From positions 372,001 through 436,000 of the forward strand of contig JASJDC010000001.1 in the NCBI GenBank assembly GCA_030065235.1: a stretch of DNA of 64,000 nt, given 5' to 3'. The notes beneath the pieces are model-generated. The model saw only the letters and a program-made list of their open reading frames with translations, made no database searches and was not told where the DNA came from. Positions 52,615-62,768 of this stretch are shown here, in pieces (position 1 is the stretch's first letter; each line of letters starts with the position of its first letter). The position numbers and the translations under genes are program-made. The DNA is from Alphaproteobacteria bacterium. GTDB taxonomy: Bacteria; Pseudomonadota; Alphaproteobacteria; UBA8366; Aestuariispiraceae.

Positions 52615-54062
52615 GCGCGCCCGCCACCATCCTTGTCGCCGATGACGATGCGGCGATCCGGACGGTCCTGAACCAAGCGCTATCGCGGCAGGGCTACGCG
52701 GTGCGCACGACCGGCAGCGCAGCGACGCTTTGGCGCTGGGCGACGGACGGCGACGGCGACCTGGTGATCACCGATGTGGCGATGCCCGACGGCGACGGGC
52801 TCGATCTGCTGCCGCAGATCCGCAAACGGCGCGAGGATCTGCGCGTCATCGTCATGAGCGCGCAAAACACGTTGCTGACGGCGGTGAAAGCGACCGAGCG
52901 CGGGGCGTTCGAATATCTTCCGAAGCCGTTCGACCTGCCGGAATTGATCGGGGTGGTCGAACGCGCGCTGGCGGACGAGGGCCGCCAGGACGACGCGGCG
53001 CCGGATCCGGAGAACGCCGAGAATCTTTCCTTGATCGGGCGCTCTCCGGCGATGCAATCGGTCTATCGGGCCATCGCGCGCCTGACCGCCACCGATCTGT
53101 CGGTGCTGATCAACGGCGAGTCCGGGACCGGCAAGGAACTGGTCGCCCGCGCCTTGCATGAATACAGCAAGAGGCGCTCCGGACCGTTCGTCGCGATCAA
53201 CATGGCGGCGATTCCGCGCGACCTGATCGAAAGCGAGCTTTTCGGTCATGAGAAAGGCGCCTTCACCGGAGCCGCCGCCCGCTATTCGGGCCGGTTCGAA
53301 CAGGCGCAGGCGGGCACGCTCTTCCTAGATGAGATCGGCGACATGCCGATCGAGGCCCAAACAAGGCTGCTTCGCGTTCTGCAGGAAGGTGAATACACAA
53401 CGGTCGGCGGGCGCACGCCGATCCGCACGAATGTCCGCATCGTCTCGGCGACCCATCGCGATCTCCGTCAGTTGGTCGCGCAGGGCCTTTTCCGAGAAGA
53501 CCTATACTACCGGCTGAATGTCGTGCCGATCCGCCTGCCGCCGCTGCGTGAACGGCGCGAGGACATCCCCGACCTGGTCGCGCATTTCCTGGAAAAGACG
53601 GCGGAAGAGGGGCTCGGCGCGAAATCGATGGGTCCTGACGCCATGCGCGCGCTGCGCGACTATCATTGGCCCGGCAATGTGCGCGAACTGGAAAATCTCG
53701 TCCGTCGCATCAGCGCGCTGTATAATCAGGATGTGATCACCCGTTTGGAAGTCGAGCAGGAACTGGCGGCTTCCTCGCCCCCGCAGATCGGGGAGGGCGA
53801 GGACGTCCGGGACGGCGGCGGCTTGGCCGGCTCTATCGAGCGGCATCTGAAGGCCTATTTCGATGGTCACGGCGCGGAGTTGCCCGCGAGCGGCCTTTAC
53901 GACAGAGTCCTGCATGAGATGGAACGGCCGCTGATCCAGCTTTCCCTGGCCGCGACCGGGGGCAATCAAGTGAAAGCCGCGGACATGCTGGGGTTGAATC
54001 GGAACACCCTGCGCAAGAAGATCCGTGAGTTGGGCATTCCGGTGATCCGCGGCGCATCATGA
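52611..54062 (+). CDS. ntrC: Nitrogen regulation response regulator NtrC
   Basis: Sigma54-dependent activator of nitrogen-limitation genes. The 483 residues comprise a receiver domain (phospho-Asp in [13 protein letters not shown]), an AAA+ domain with Walker [13 protein letters not shown] and an intact sigma54-contact motif GAFTGA, and a C-terminal Fis-type HTH ([20 protein letters not shown]). It is co-translated with ntrB. Confidence 0.97.
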   Translation: MSAPATILVADDDAAIRTVLNQALSRQGYAVRTTGSAATLWRWATDGDGDLVITDVAMPDGDGLDLLPQIRKRREDLRVIVMSAQNTLLTAVKATERGAFEYLPKPFDLPELIGVVERALADEGRQDDAAPDPENAENLSLIGRSPAMQSVYRAIARLTATDLSVLINGESGTGKELVARALHEYSKRRSGPFVAINMAAIPRDLIESELFGHEKGAFTGAAARYSGRFEQAQAGTLFLDEIGDMPIEAQTRLLRVLQEGEYTTVGGRTPIRTNVRIVSATHRDLRQLVAQGLFREDLYYRLNVVPIRLPPLRERREDIPDLVAHFLEKTAEEGLGAKSMGPDAMRALRDYHWPGNVRELENLVRRISALYNQDVITRLEVEQELAASSPPQIGEGEDVRDGGGLAGSIERHLKAYFDGHGAELPASGLYDRVLHEMERPLIQLSLAATGGNQVKAADMLGLNRNTLRKKIRELGIPVIRGAS

Positions 54063-54108
54063 GGTCCGCGCCAAGAAACCGGCGTGGCGAGGGGCCGACA
54101 AGGACGCG

Positions 54109-56388
54109 ATGACGGAAACCGCCGAGCAGCCGTTGACGGCGAAAACCGGCGGTCTGGGCCGGTTGCTGTCGGTGCTGGACCGCCCGAAGGTCTCGCGGAC
54201 CCTGACGGTGCTCGTCGGGCTGGCGACCTTAGCGGCGGGCGCGGCGACCTACTATGTTTTTTCCGGGGCCGGCGCGGGCCTCGAGCGCGATCCGGAACAG
54301 CTCGTCACCCTGATCTATGTCGATCTGGTGGTGCTGCTGCTGTTGGGCGTAATTGTCGCGCGGCGGCTGGCGCGGCTTTGGACGGAACGGCGTCAGGGGG
54401 CGGCCGGCGCGCGCATGCATGTGCGCCTCGTCGCCCTGTTTGGGGCGCTGTCGATCGCACCGGCGATCGTCGTCGCCGGCTTCTCTCTGCTCTTCTTTAA
54501 TTTCGGTCTGGAATCCTGGTTCTCGGATCGCGTGCGTACGGCGGTGCAGAGCAGTTCCGCGATCGCCGAAGCGTATCTCGAGGAGCATACCCGCAATATC
54601 GAGGCGGACGCGCTCTGGGTCGCCGGCGCGGTCAATCGCGACGCGCCGCTTTACGTCACAAATCCGCGCCTCCTTGAACGGCGGTTGAACATCCACGCCA
54701 ATCTGCGCCAGTTACCCGAGGCGCTGATCTTCGAAGAAGGCGGCCAAATCCTGGCGCGCGCCGGATTGACCATCGCCTTGGAATTCGAACCGATCAGCAG
54801 CCAGTCGCTGCAGCGCGCGCGCAGCGGCGACGTCGTCATCCTGCGCGCCGACGGCGATGAAAGGGTCCGGGCCCTGGTGCGGTTGGAGAGCATTCTCGAC
54901 ACTTTTCTGATTGTCGGTCAGATCATCGATCCCGTGGTCCTGGGCGATGTGGCGCGAACCCAAGGGGCGGTGCAGGAATATGTCCGGCTAGAGACCGAAC
55001 GTTCTCAGTTCCAGATCTCCTTTGCGCTCGCTTTCGTCATGGTCGCCTTGCTTCTGCTGCTGACGGCGGTCTGGTTCGGGTTGAACGTCGCCACCGGCTT
55101 GTCGGCGCCGATCAGCCGGTTGATCGCCGCGACCGAACAGGTGCGGGGCGGCGATCTGTCGACGCAGGTGGTCCCGTCCGAACGCGACGACGAAATCGAC
55201 CTGTTGGGGCGGGCGTTCAACCGAATGACGCAGCAATTGCTGACGCAACGGAACGACCTGCTCTTCGCCACCGATCAGGCGGAAGCCCGGCGCCGCTTCA
55301 CCGAAACCGTGCTGACCGGCGTGTCAGCGGGGGTGATTGGGCTGGACCAAGAGGGTCAGATCGATCTGCCGAACACGCGCGCATCGGAACTGCTTGGCGT
55401 CGACCTGGATCAGCGTTTGGGACAAAGCCTCGCTTCCGTCGTTCCGGAGATGGCGGAACTGGTCGGGCGGGCGCGGGCCGGCGGTCAAATCGGCTTCATC
55501 GAGCAAGAGGTGCAAATCGGCTCGCAAAGCGCAGGGCGCACGCTTTTCGTCCGGATCGGACCGTTGCGCCAAGCCGGCGCGGTCTCTGGCTATGTGGTCA
55601 CGTTCGACGATCTGACCGCTCTGGCCAGCGCCCAACGCACCGCGGCCTGGGCCGATGTCGCCCGGCGTATCGCGCATGAGATCAAGAACCCTCTGACGCC
55701 CATCCAGCTCTCCGCCGAACGCTTGAAACGGAAATATTTGCGCGATATCGAAAACGATCCGCAAGTCTTCGAAACCTGTGTCGATACGATTATCCGGCAG
55801 GTCGGCGATATCGGCCAGATGGTCGACGAGTTCTCGAGCTTCGCCAAAATGCCCTCGCCGACGATCCAAATCGTCGATCTCAGCGATTTGTGTCGGCAAC
55901 AGGTCTTCTTGCAACAGAACGGGAATCCGGGGATCGATTACAGCCTGTCGGCGCCCGAAGAAGCGGTGGAAGTGGCCTGCGATAGCCGGCAGATCGCTCA
56001 AGTGCTGACAAACATCCTTAAGAACGCGCAAGAGGCTATTGATGGGGCGAGACAATCCGGCGTTGATGAAAAGCGCCGCGGCGCCATCAATCTGGACCTG
56101 ACAGTGACGCCTGAGGCGACCGTCATCACGGTCAGCGACAACGGAAAAGGCCTGCCGCGCGAGAACCGCAACGCTTTGACGGAACCCTACGTGACCACCC
56201 GGGAGAAAGGCACAGGCCTGGGATTGGCGATTGTGAAGAAAATTATGGAGGATCATGGCGGGGCGCTCGTCCTGGGCGACAATCCCAGCGGCGGCGGCGC
56301 CGCGATCCGCCTTGTCCTGCCGCCTCCGGGCGCTCAGGTGCAGACCGTGAACACTGACGCGCAGCTTGGGGCCGCCGATGTCGCATGA
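54109..56388 (+). CDS. ntrY: Nitrogen regulation sensor kinase NtrY
   Basis: Membrane-bound histidine kinase paired with NtrX. The 759 residues comprise N-terminal transmembrane helices (about 33-52, 65-85, 100-125 and 300-325), a periplasmic sensor region between the last two, HAMP at about 325-380 and a PAS domain at about 390-500. The phospho-His is in ARRIAHEIKNPLTPIQL, and the ATPase boxes are NILKNAQEAIDG, VSDNGKGLPRE and GTGLGLAIVKKI. ATG 54109. It overlaps ntrX by 11 bases. Confidence 0.96.
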   Translation: MTETAEQPLTAKTGGLGRLLSVLDRPKVSRTLTVLVGLATLAAGAATYYVFSGAGAGLERDPEQLVTLIYVDLVVLLLLGVIVARRLARLWTERRQGAAGARMHVRLVALFGALSIAPAIVVAGFSLLFFNFGLESWFSDRVRTAVQSSSAIAEAYLEEHTRNIEADALWVAGAVNRDAPLYVTNPRLLERRLNIHANLRQLPEALIFEEGGQILARAGLTIALEFEPISSQSLQRARSGDVVILRADGDERVRALVRLESILDTFLIVGQIIDPVVLGDVARTQGAVQEYVRLETERSQFQISFALAFVMVALLLLLTAVWFGLNVATGLSAPISRLIAATEQVRGGDLSTQVVPSERDDEIDLLGRAFNRMTQQLLTQRNDLLFATDQAEARRRFTETVLTGVSAGVIGLDQEGQIDLPNTRASELLGVDLDQRLGQSLASVVPEMAELVGRARAGGQIGFIEQEVQIGSQSAGRTLFVRIGPLRQAGAVSGYVVTFDDLTALASAQRTAAWADVARRIAHEIKNPLTPIQLSAERLKRKYLRDIENDPQVFETCVDTIIRQVGDIGQMVDEFSSFAKMPSPTIQIVDLSDLCRQQVFLQQNGNPGIDYSLSAPEEAVEVACDSRQIAQVLTNILKNAQEAIDGARQSGVDEKRRGAINLDLTVTPEATVITVSDNGKGLPRENRNALTEPYVTTREKGTGLGLAIVKKIMEDHGGALVLGDNPSGGGAAIRLVLPPPGAQVQTVNTDAQLGAADVA

Positions 56389-57766
56389 AATCCTGATTGT
56401 CGATGACGAAGCCGATATCCGGTTTCAAATCGCCGGCATCCTCGAAGACGAAGGTTTCACAACACGTGACGCGGCGAGCGGCGAGGCGGCTCTGGAGGCC
56501 GTCGCCGCACGGCTGCCCTCTCTTGTGATCCTGGATGTCTGGTTGGCGGGCAGCGCCTATGACGGATTGCAGCTCTTGGAACTGCTGAAACGCGATCATC
56601 CCGCGCTTCAAGTGGTCATGATCAGCGGCCATGGCGCCATCGATATGGCGGTCAACGCCACAAAAAAAGGCGCCTACGGCTTCATTGCCAAACCGTTCAA
56701 GACCGAAGTGCTGCTGCACACGATCGAGCGCGCTCTGCAGGACGTCAAACTGAAGCGCGAAAACGAGGCGCTGAAGGCGATCACAGGCGGGGCGGAATCA
56801 GATTTGGTCGGGACGTCCGCCGCCGCGCTCGAAATCCGACGCACGGTCGAAAAAGTGGCGGGTACGGACAGCCGCGTTCTGATCACCGGCCCGTCGGGGG
56901 CGGGGAAATCATCGATCGCCCGCGCCCTGCACGGCAAATCCCATCGCGCCAAAGGCCCGTTCGTGGTGATGAACTGTTCGGCGCTCGATGTGCGCACCGT
57001 CGAAGCGACGCTCTTCGGGATGGAGCCCAGCGGCGACCGGCCGCGCATGACCGGCGTGCTGGAGCAGGCGCATATGGGAACGCTGCTGCTGGACGAGGTG
57101 TCTGAGATTCCGTTGGACGTCCAGGGGCGGCTGGTGCGCGTGCTACAAAACCAACGGTTTCAGCGTGTCGGAGGCGGCGCCTGGGTCGATGTCAATGTGC
57201 GCGTCCTGACCTCAACAAGCCGGGACCTGACGACGCTGATCGAGAAAGGGATGTTTCGCGAGGACTTGTTCTATCGTCTCAATGTGGTGCCGCTGGCGGC
57301 GCCGGCCTTGCGCGATCGCCGCGAGGACATCCCGGATCTCGCCGCTCAGATCATGCAGCGCTCGGCCCACGCAAAGGGACGTACGGCCCGCACTTTGGCT
57401 CCCGACGCCCAATCGGCCCTGCAGACTCATGACTGGCCGGGCAATATCTGGGAGTTGGCGAATGTCGTCGAACGGCTGTTGCTCCTGATCGGCGGACCGG
57501 ATCAGCCGGTGCGCGCCGACGCCGTCGCCAAGGCCATCGGCGGCGAAAGCACCGATGTGTTGCGCTGGGAACGCGCCCAGGAAGTCATGAATATGCCGCT
57601 TCGCGATGCACGCGAGTCTTTCGAGAAGGAGTATTTGCTCTTTCATTTGACCCGATTTGGCGGAAACATCAGCCGAACGGCGGAGTTTGTCGAAATGGAC
57701 CGCGCGGCCCTGCATCGCAAACTGAAGGGGCTGGGCCTTCAGAATATCAACAAGGCCGCGCGTTAA
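56378..57766 (+). CDS. ntrX: NtrX-type response regulator (AAA+, no GAFTGA motif)
   Basis: Partner of NtrY, acting on nitrogen, redox and envelope genes. The 462 residues have a receiver domain (phospho-Asp in VILDVWLAGSAYDG), an AAA+ domain with Walker A GPSGAGKSSIA and Walker B TLLLDEVSEIP, and a C-terminal Fis-type HTH (NISRTAEFVEMDRAALHRKL). At the place where NtrC has GAFTGA, this protein has EPSGDRPRMTG, so direct sigma54 activation is unlikely. ATG 56378 lies inside the end of ntrY. Confidence 0.95.
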   Translation: MSHEILIVDDEADIRFQIAGILEDEGFTTRDAASGEAALEAVAARLPSLVILDVWLAGSAYDGLQLLELLKRDHPALQVVMISGHGAIDMAVNATKKGAYGFIAKPFKTEVLLHTIERALQDVKLKRENEALKAITGGAESDLVGTSAAALEIRRTVEKVAGTDSRVLITGPSGAGKSSIARALHGKSHRAKGPFVVMNCSALDVRTVEATLFGMEPSGDRPRMTGVLEQAHMGTLLLDEVSEIPLDVQGRLVRVLQNQRFQRVGGGAWVDVNVRVLTSTSRDLTTLIEKGMFREDLFYRLNVVPLAAPALRDRREDIPDLAAQIMQRSAHAKGRTARTLAPDAQSALQTHDWPGNIWELANVVERLLLLIGGPDQPVRADAVAKAIGGESTDVLRWERAQEVMNMPLRDARESFEKEYLLFHLTRFGGNISRTAEFVEMDRAALHRKLKGLGLQNINKAAR

Positions 57767-57852
57767 GCGCGATCGTCGCCTGACCTGATCTGGGCGTATC
57801 CTCGCCGTAAACGCCGGCCCGGCCCTGGGGACCCCATGGAGTTGCTGCTCGC

Positions 57853-59229
57853 ATGAAAGTCGTGATCTGCGGCGCCGGCCAAGTCGGCTTTCATATCGCC
57901 CGTTACCTCGCCAGCGAACAGAATGACGTCACGGTCGTCGACCAGTCGCCGGAATTGATCAGCCGAATCAACGATTCGCTGGATGTGCAGGCAATCGTCG
58001 GCCATGCCTCGCACCCCGACGTGTTGGCGCGCGCCGGCGTCGCGGACGCCGACATGCTGATCGCGGTGACCTATGCGGACGAGGTGAATATGATCGCCTG
58101 TCAGGTCGCGCACTCGCTGTTCAACGTGCCGACCAAGATCGCGCGAATCCGGCAACAGGACTATCTCCAGGCCGAATGGTCCAACCTGTTCGCCACCGAT
58201 CAATTGCCAATCGATGTGATCATCTCGCCCGAAATCGAGGTCGCACGCGCCATCCGTCGGCGCCTCAACGTACCGGGCGCCGCCGATATGATCCCGATGG
58301 CCGACGATATGGTGCGCGTGATCAGCGTGCGCTGCGAAGAGGATTGCCCCATCGTCCATACGCCCTTGCGGCAATTGACCTCGCTGTTTCCCGATCTGGC
58401 CATCACGGTGCTGGCGATCATTCGCGGCGGCGCGATGATCATCCCAGAGTCGACCGATCAGATGCTGCCGGGCGACGAGGTTTATTTCTGCGCCGATACC
58501 GGCCATGTGCCGCGCGCCATGGCCGCCTTCGGGCATCAAGAACCGGAAACGCATCGGGTGATCATCGCCGGCGGCGGCAATATCGGCGTCTATCTGGCCA
58601 AAGAGTTGGAGGACGATCCCGACTACACCGCCAAAGTGATCGAGTTGGACCGAACAAGGGCCCGACGGGTGGCGGAAATGCTGCCGACAACCACCGTCAT
58701 CCAGGGCGACGGGCTTGAGGCGGAGATCCTGGAAGAAGCGAATGTTGGAATGGCCGAGGCCATTGTCGCCGTCACCGACCATGACGAGACCAACATCCTG
58801 GCCTCTCTGCTCGCCAAGCAATATGGCGTCAATCGCGCGGTCTCCTTGATCAACAAATCGAGCTACGGCTCTCTGATAACCACGTTGGGCATCGATGTGG
58901 TGGTTAGCCCGCGCGAGATCACCGCCTCGAAGATCTTGCAGCATGTCCGGCGCGGCCGGATCCGCTTCGTCTATTCGATCCGCGACGGGTTCGCCGAGGT
59001 GATTGAGGCGGAGGCGCTGCAGACCTCGCCTCTGGTCGGCATGCCGTTGAAAGACGCCAAACTGCCTGACGGCGTGATTGTCGGCGCGGTGGTTCGCAAT
59101 GGCGGCGAGGTCATTCTGCCGCGCCCGGACACCGAGATCATCGTCGGCGACCATGTCATTATGCTGGTCAGCGCCAAGGCGGTGAAAAAAGTGGAGAAAA
59201 TGTTCGCCGTTCGCTTGGAATATTTCTGA
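57853..59229 (+). CDS. trkA: Trk system potassium uptake protein TrkA
   Basis: Peripheral NAD(H)-binding regulator of Trk potassium channels. The 458 residues are an internal duplication of two RCK units. Their Rossmann motifs are VVICGAGQVGFHIAR at residue 3 and VIIAGGGNIGVYLAKEL near 237, and each is followed by a TrkA-C domain. No trkH or trkG is in the window. It follows ntrX by 86 bases, the conserved alphaproteobacterial order. Confidence 0.97.
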   Translation: MKVVICGAGQVGFHIARYLASEQNDVTVVDQSPELISRINDSLDVQAIVGHASHPDVLARAGVADADMLIAVTYADEVNMIACQVAHSLFNVPTKIARIRQQDYLQAEWSNLFATDQLPIDVIISPEIEVARAIRRRLNVPGAADMIPMADDMVRVISVRCEEDCPIVHTPLRQLTSLFPDLAITVLAIIRGGAMIIPESTDQMLPGDEVYFCADTGHVPRAMAAFGHQEPETHRVIIAGGGNIGVYLAKELEDDPDYTAKVIELDRTRARRVAEMLPTTTVIQGDGLEAEILEEANVGMAEAIVAVTDHDETNILASLLAKQYGVNRAVSLINKSSYGSLITTLGIDVVVSPREITASKILQHVRRGRIRFVYSIRDGFAEVIEAEALQTSPLVGMPLKDAKLPDGVIVGAVVRNGGEVILPRPDTEIIVGDHVIMLVSAKAVKKVEKMFAVRLEYF

Positions 59230-59262
59230 TCCCGCGCATCGCTTCGAGAAGGACGCCCCGCC

Positions 59263-60132
59263 ATGCCCCGCTACTGTTACGTCAACGGACGTTTTACGCC
59301 CCATAATCAGGGCGCGGTCCATATCGAGGACCGCGGCTACCAGTTCGCCGACGGCGTCTATGAGGTCGTGACGGTGGCTGACGGCAAGCTCGTGGATGAG
59401 GAAGGCCACATGGCCCGGCTGGACCGCTCGCTTAAGGAACTGCGCATGCCGGCCCCGATGAAACGCGCCGTGCTACAGCTTAAAATGCGCGAATTGATCC
59501 GTTTGAACGGGCTGACGGACGGGTTGGTGTATATGCAGGTGACGCGCGGCGTCGCCCCTCGTAATCACGCCTTTCCGGCCGAGGACACGCCGCCGGCGCT
59601 GGTGATGACCACGAAACGCATGGATTTCGCCTCGATGCGCAAATTCACCGACGGGGTATCGGTGGTGACGCGGCCGGACCTGCGCTGGGCGCGCTGCGAT
59701 ATCAAAACCGTATCCCTGCTGCCCAACTGTCTGGCCAAGCAAGAGGCCTACGAGGCCGGGGCCTATGAGGCCTGGCTGGTCAAAGAGAATGGCGAGGTCA
59801 CCGAAGGGTCCTCGTCGAACGCCTGGATCGTGACCGCCGACGGCAAGCTGATCACACGGCCGCCGACCAACGAGATCCTGAATGGCATCACCCGCAGAAC
59901 CATCATCACGCTCGCCGCAGAGGAAGGCCTGACATTCGAGGAACGGGCCTTTTCAGTCGATGAGGCGCATGCGGCGGCGGAGTGTTTCGTGTCCAGCGCC
60001 ACCTCTTTCGTCACCCCGGTGGTGAAAGTAGATGACGCTGTAATTGGCGATGGATCCCCGGGACCGCTGAGCCGCAAGCTGTTGGACGCCTATAAGGATT
60101 ATATCGCCGGGCGCCGCGACCGCGCCGCATGA
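59263..60132 (+). CDS. dat: D-amino-acid aminotransferase (PLP fold type IV)
   Basis: PLP-dependent class IV aminotransferase of 289 residues. The PLP lysine lies in CDIKTVSLLPNCLAKQEA, the fold-type signature is EGSSSNAWIV, and the N-terminal YVNGRFTPHNQGAVHIEDRG fits the D-alanine aminotransferase subgroup rather than IlvE. Likely product: D-Glu or D-Ala interconversion for peptidoglycan. Substrate choice in this family cannot be fixed from sequence alone. It overlaps the next gene by ATGA. Confidence 0.88.
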   Translation: MPRYCYVNGRFTPHNQGAVHIEDRGYQFADGVYEVVTVADGKLVDEEGHMARLDRSLKELRMPAPMKRAVLQLKMRELIRLNGLTDGLVYMQVTRGVAPRNHAFPAEDTPPALVMTTKRMDFASMRKFTDGVSVVTRPDLRWARCDIKTVSLLPNCLAKQEAYEAGAYEAWLVKENGEVTEGSSSNAWIVTADGKLITRPPTNEILNGITRRTIITLAAEEGLTFEERAFSVDEAHAAAECFVSSATSFVTPVVKVDDAVIGDGSPGPLSRKLLDAYKDYIAGRRDRAA

Positions 60133-60821
60133 ATGGAATAAGCCGCACCGCCGAAAAACGCGGCGCACGACCGACCGCGCCGCCGACCGCCATTGTCTTC
60201 GATTGGGACAACACATTGGTCGACACATGGGCGGTGATCCACACGTCACTGAACGAGACCCTGACGGCGATGGGTCACGCGCCTTGGCGCATGGAGGAGA
60301 CCCGGCGCCGGGTCTCCCGATCGCTCCGGGACTCGTTCCCGTCGCTGTTCGGCGATCGTTGGGAAGAGGCGCGGGACATCTTCTACGCGGCTTTCGAGGC
60401 GCATCACCTGGCCGACCTGTCGCCGCTGCCAGGCGCGCCAGAGATCTTGCGGGCGCTGCATGCGCGGCCCGTTCCGCTTTTCATCCTCTCCAACAAGCAA
60501 GGCCGCTATCTGCGCGACGAAATCGAGCATCTCGGTTGGGGCCGCTATTTCACCGCGGTCGGCGGCGCCGGCGACTTTGCGGTCGACAAGCCGGATCCCG
60601 GCGCGCTGACCGCCTTGATGGGCCTGCCGCCCGGCGGCGGCGGCCGTGATATCGTGGTCGTCGGCGACACAGTGTCCGACATCGAACTCGCCAATAGGAG
60701 CGATTGCGGCGCCGTTCTGTTTAATCCAGACGCCGGCGCCCGTGACCCAAAACTGGATGGGTTACGCGTTGATCGGGAGATCGACCACCTCTCTAAAACC
60801 CTTGATTTATTTGGGCTTTAG
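60129..60821 (+). CDS. HAD-family hydrolase
   Basis: Cytosolic phosphatase-type HAD protein of 230 residues, related to phosphoglycolate phosphatases. Motif I VFDWDNTLVDT gives the nucleophilic Asp, motif II is FILSNKQG, motif III has Lys in AVDKPDPGAL, and motif IV is VVVGDTVSDIELA. A helical cap lies between motifs I and II. The first 18 residues are an extra basic segment. The substrate is unknown. It is translationally coupled to dat. Confidence 0.88.
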   Translation: MNGISRTAEKRGARPTAPPTAIVFDWDNTLVDTWAVIHTSLNETLTAMGHAPWRMEETRRRVSRSLRDSFPSLFGDRWEEARDIFYAAFEAHHLADLSPLPGAPEILRALHARPVPLFILSNKQGRYLRDEIEHLGWGRYFTAVGGAGDFAVDKPDPGALTALMGLPPGGGGRDIVVVGDTVSDIELANRSDCGAVLFNPDAGARDPKLDGLRVDREIDHLSKTLDLFGL

Positions 60822-60825
60822 ACAT

Positions 60826-60838
60826 GTTGCAGTGCAAC
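60826..60838. repeat. 13-bp palindrome upstream of hfq
   Basis: GTTGCA-G-TGCAAC is a perfect inverted repeat starting five bases after the HAD-hydrolase stop and about 145 bases before hfq. There is no T-run, so it is not a terminator; it could be a protein site in the hfq upstream region. Confidence 0.35.
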
Positions 60839-60900
60839 CTAATTTACCCTAATACAGTGATTGCGATTGCTGTTCGGCGCAGGGGACGCGTCGTTCGCGA

Positions 60901-60928
60901 TTGATTCTTGTCGGAGCTGCGCTAGAGA
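60901..60928 (+). promoter_or_regulatory. Candidate hfq promoter
   Basis: TTGATT (60901-60906) and TAGAGA (60923-60928) lie 16 bases apart. The -10 match is weak; the position, about 55 bases before the hfq start, is reasonable. Confidence 0.3.
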
Positions 60929-60984
60929 TATCTTGGTGCATCCGATGCGAAAGCCCGAAAACACGAAGAAGAAGGGGCATGACC

Positions 60985-61236
60985 ATGTCGTCCGATAAAC
61001 CGCAAAATCTTCAAGACGCGTTCCTGAACGGCGTGCGCAAGTCGAAAGTGCCGGTGACTGTGTTCTTGGTGAATGGCGTCAAACTTCAGGGCGTGATCAC
61101 CTGGTTCGATAATTTCTGCGTCCTGTTGCGTCGGGATCAACTATCCCAGCTCGTCTACAAGCACGCGATTTCGACGATCATGCCGTCGCAGCCGTTGAAC
61201 CTGTTCGAAGCGGGCGAGAAGTCGGACGACGCCTGA
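60985..61236 (+). CDS. hfq: RNA chaperone Hfq
   Basis: Sm-like hexameric protein that pairs small RNAs with mRNAs. The 83 residues carry the Sm1 region ([20 protein letters not shown]) and the Sm2 motif YKHAISTI, with the distal-face and rim residues of typical Hfq. The C-terminal tail is short, as in other alphaproteobacteria. The ATG at 60985 has AAGGGG seven bases upstream; the ATG two codons earlier is too close to it. Confidence 0.98.
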   Translation: MSSDKPQNLQDAFLNGVRKSKVPVTVFLVNGVKLQGVITWFDNFCVLLRRDQLSQLVYKHAISTIMPSQPLNLFEAGEKSDDA

Positions 61237-61264
61237 TCGGCGTCGCCGTACCCGCGGGATTTTT
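61227..61264 (+). terminator. Candidate terminator at the hfq 3' end
   Basis: CGACGCC (61227-61233) pairs with GGCGTCG (61239-61245) across the stop codon region, and CCCGCGGG followed by a run of five T ends at 61264. The strong stem and the T-run are 14 bases apart, so efficiency is doubtful. Confidence 0.35.
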
Positions 61265-61346
61265 CAAACCCCAACTGGCGTTTCGCTGGGCGCGCTCCTA
61301 TCTATTGCGCGGAATGGCCACTACTTTCCAACATACGACCGGTTGA

Positions 61347-62741
61347 ATGAGCCGCGTCGATAAATCAGGCGTGCAGGGCGACGCTCCCGACGGCCGCCGG
61401 CGCGCCGTCGTGCTGCATCCCGACATCAGGCCGGCGCAGGGCGAGACACGGTTGCGGGAAGCTGCCGTGCGTCTCGAGGAGGCCGTCGGTTTGGCCGCCG
61501 CCATCGATCTGGCGGTGATCCACGCCGAAACGGTCCGCGTCGACAAGCCAAAGCCGGGGACGCTCTTCGGAGGCGGCGTCATCGAACGCATCGCCGATCT
61601 GGCGGAGAACGCGGCGGCGGAACTGGTGATTGTCGACGGACCGCTGAGCCCGGTTCAGCAACGCAATCTAGAGCGCGCGCTGGCCGTCAAGGTCATCGAC
61701 CGGACAGGCCTGATCCTGGAAATCTTTGGCGCGCGCGCCAAGACGCGGGAAGGGGAGTTGCAGGTCGAACTGGCGGCCTTAAGCTACCAACGCTCGCGAC
61801 TGGTGCGCAGTTGGACCCACTTGGAGCGGCAACGCGGCGGGCTGGGCTTTATCGGCGGTCCCGGCGAAAGCCAGATCGAGCTCGATCGGCGCTTGATCGA
61901 CGAACGCATCGCCAAGCTGAAACGCCAGTTGGAACAGGTGAAACGCACCCGCGGGCTGCACCGGTCGGCGCGGGCGCGCGTGCCCTATCCGGTCGTGGCG
62001 CTGGTCGGCTATACAAACGCCGGAAAATCGACGCTGTTCAATCGGCTGACCCAAGCGCGGGTCGAAGCGAAGGACATGCTGTTCGCCACGCTCGACCCCA
62101 CGATGCGGGCGGTCACGACGCCGAACGGCGCGCGGATCATTCTGTCGGACACGGTCGGCTTCATTTCAGACCTGCCGACCGATCTTGTCGCGGCGTTCCG
62201 CGCCACGCTGGAAGAGGTCGAGACGGCGGATGTCATCCTGCATGTCCGCGACGCCGCCAGCGCCTCCAGCGAGGCGGAGAAGCAGGATGTCGATCAGGTG
62301 ATGCGCGCTCTAGGCCGAACCGATTCGGAGAACCAAATCGAGGTCCTGAACAAGATCGATCTGGTCGATGCGACAGGCCGGGCCGATCTGGCCGCGAAAG
62401 CGGCGCGCACCGCGAATACGGTGATCGCCAGCGCCGTCACAGGCGAGAATTGCGGCGCAATCATGCGTCAAATCGATGAGTTGATCGCGCGCGGCGCCGC
62501 AGAGGTTGAGCTGCACCTGCCGCACAGCGCCGGGGACGCGGTCGCCTGGCTCTATCGCCATGCGGATGTTCGAGACCGCTGCGACACCGAAGCCGGCGTC
62601 TCTCTGCGTCTGCGCGCCGCCCCGGCGGTCCTGGCGCGGTTCGCCAGCAAATACCCTTCTTTTGCGCCGACCGCTGGCGTCCACGACCGGGCGGCCGACA
62701 AACTGGAGCGACCTGCGACAATCTCGCCATCGGCCGCTTGA
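61347..62741 (+). CDS. hflX: GTPase HflX
   Basis: Ribosome-associated GTPase that splits stalled or stressed ribosomes. The 464 residues comprise the N-terminal HflX domain ([34 protein letters not shown]), a coiled-coil region, and the G domain with G1 [11 protein letters not shown]3 [10 protein letters not shown] and G4 NKID. It is the usual neighbour of hfq. The 3' end contains the -35 element of the groESL promoter. Confidence 0.97.
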   Translation: MSRVDKSGVQGDAPDGRRRAVVLHPDIRPAQGETRLREAAVRLEEAVGLAAAIDLAVIHAETVRVDKPKPGTLFGGGVIERIADLAENAAAELVIVDGPLSPVQQRNLERALAVKVIDRTGLILEIFGARAKTREGELQVELAALSYQRSRLVRSWTHLERQRGGLGFIGGPGESQIELDRRLIDERIAKLKRQLEQVKRTRGLHRSARARVPYPVVALVGYTNAGKSTLFNRLTQARVEAKDMLFATLDPTMRAVTTPNGARIILSDTVGFISDLPTDLVAAFRATLEEVETADVILHVRDAASASSEAEKQDVDQVMRALGRTDSENQIEVLNKIDLVDATGRADLAAKAARTANTVIASAVTGENCGAIMRQIDELIARGAAEVELHLPHSAGDAVAWLYRHADVRDRCDTEAGVSLRLRAAPAVLARFASKYPSFAPTAGVHDRAADKLERPATISPSAA

Positions 62742-62766
62742 CAGACAGCACGGGCATCCTTATCTC
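62737..62766 (+). promoter_or_regulatory. groESL promoter, heat-shock (RpoH)-like
   Basis: TTGACA (62738-62743) and TATCTC (62761-62766) are separated by 17 bases. Read as a heat-shock promoter, CTTG (62737-62740) and CTTATCT (62759-62765) fit the alphaproteobacterial RpoH pattern CTTG-N17/18-CYTATNT. The -35 overlaps the hflX stop codon. Confidence 0.6.
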
Positions 62767-62768
62767 GC

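Noticed and set aside
57763-59409. 548-codon open frame on the - strand opposite trkA and dat
   Set aside because: It crosses two well-defined + strand genes and their gap; the composition is typical of antisense shadow frames.
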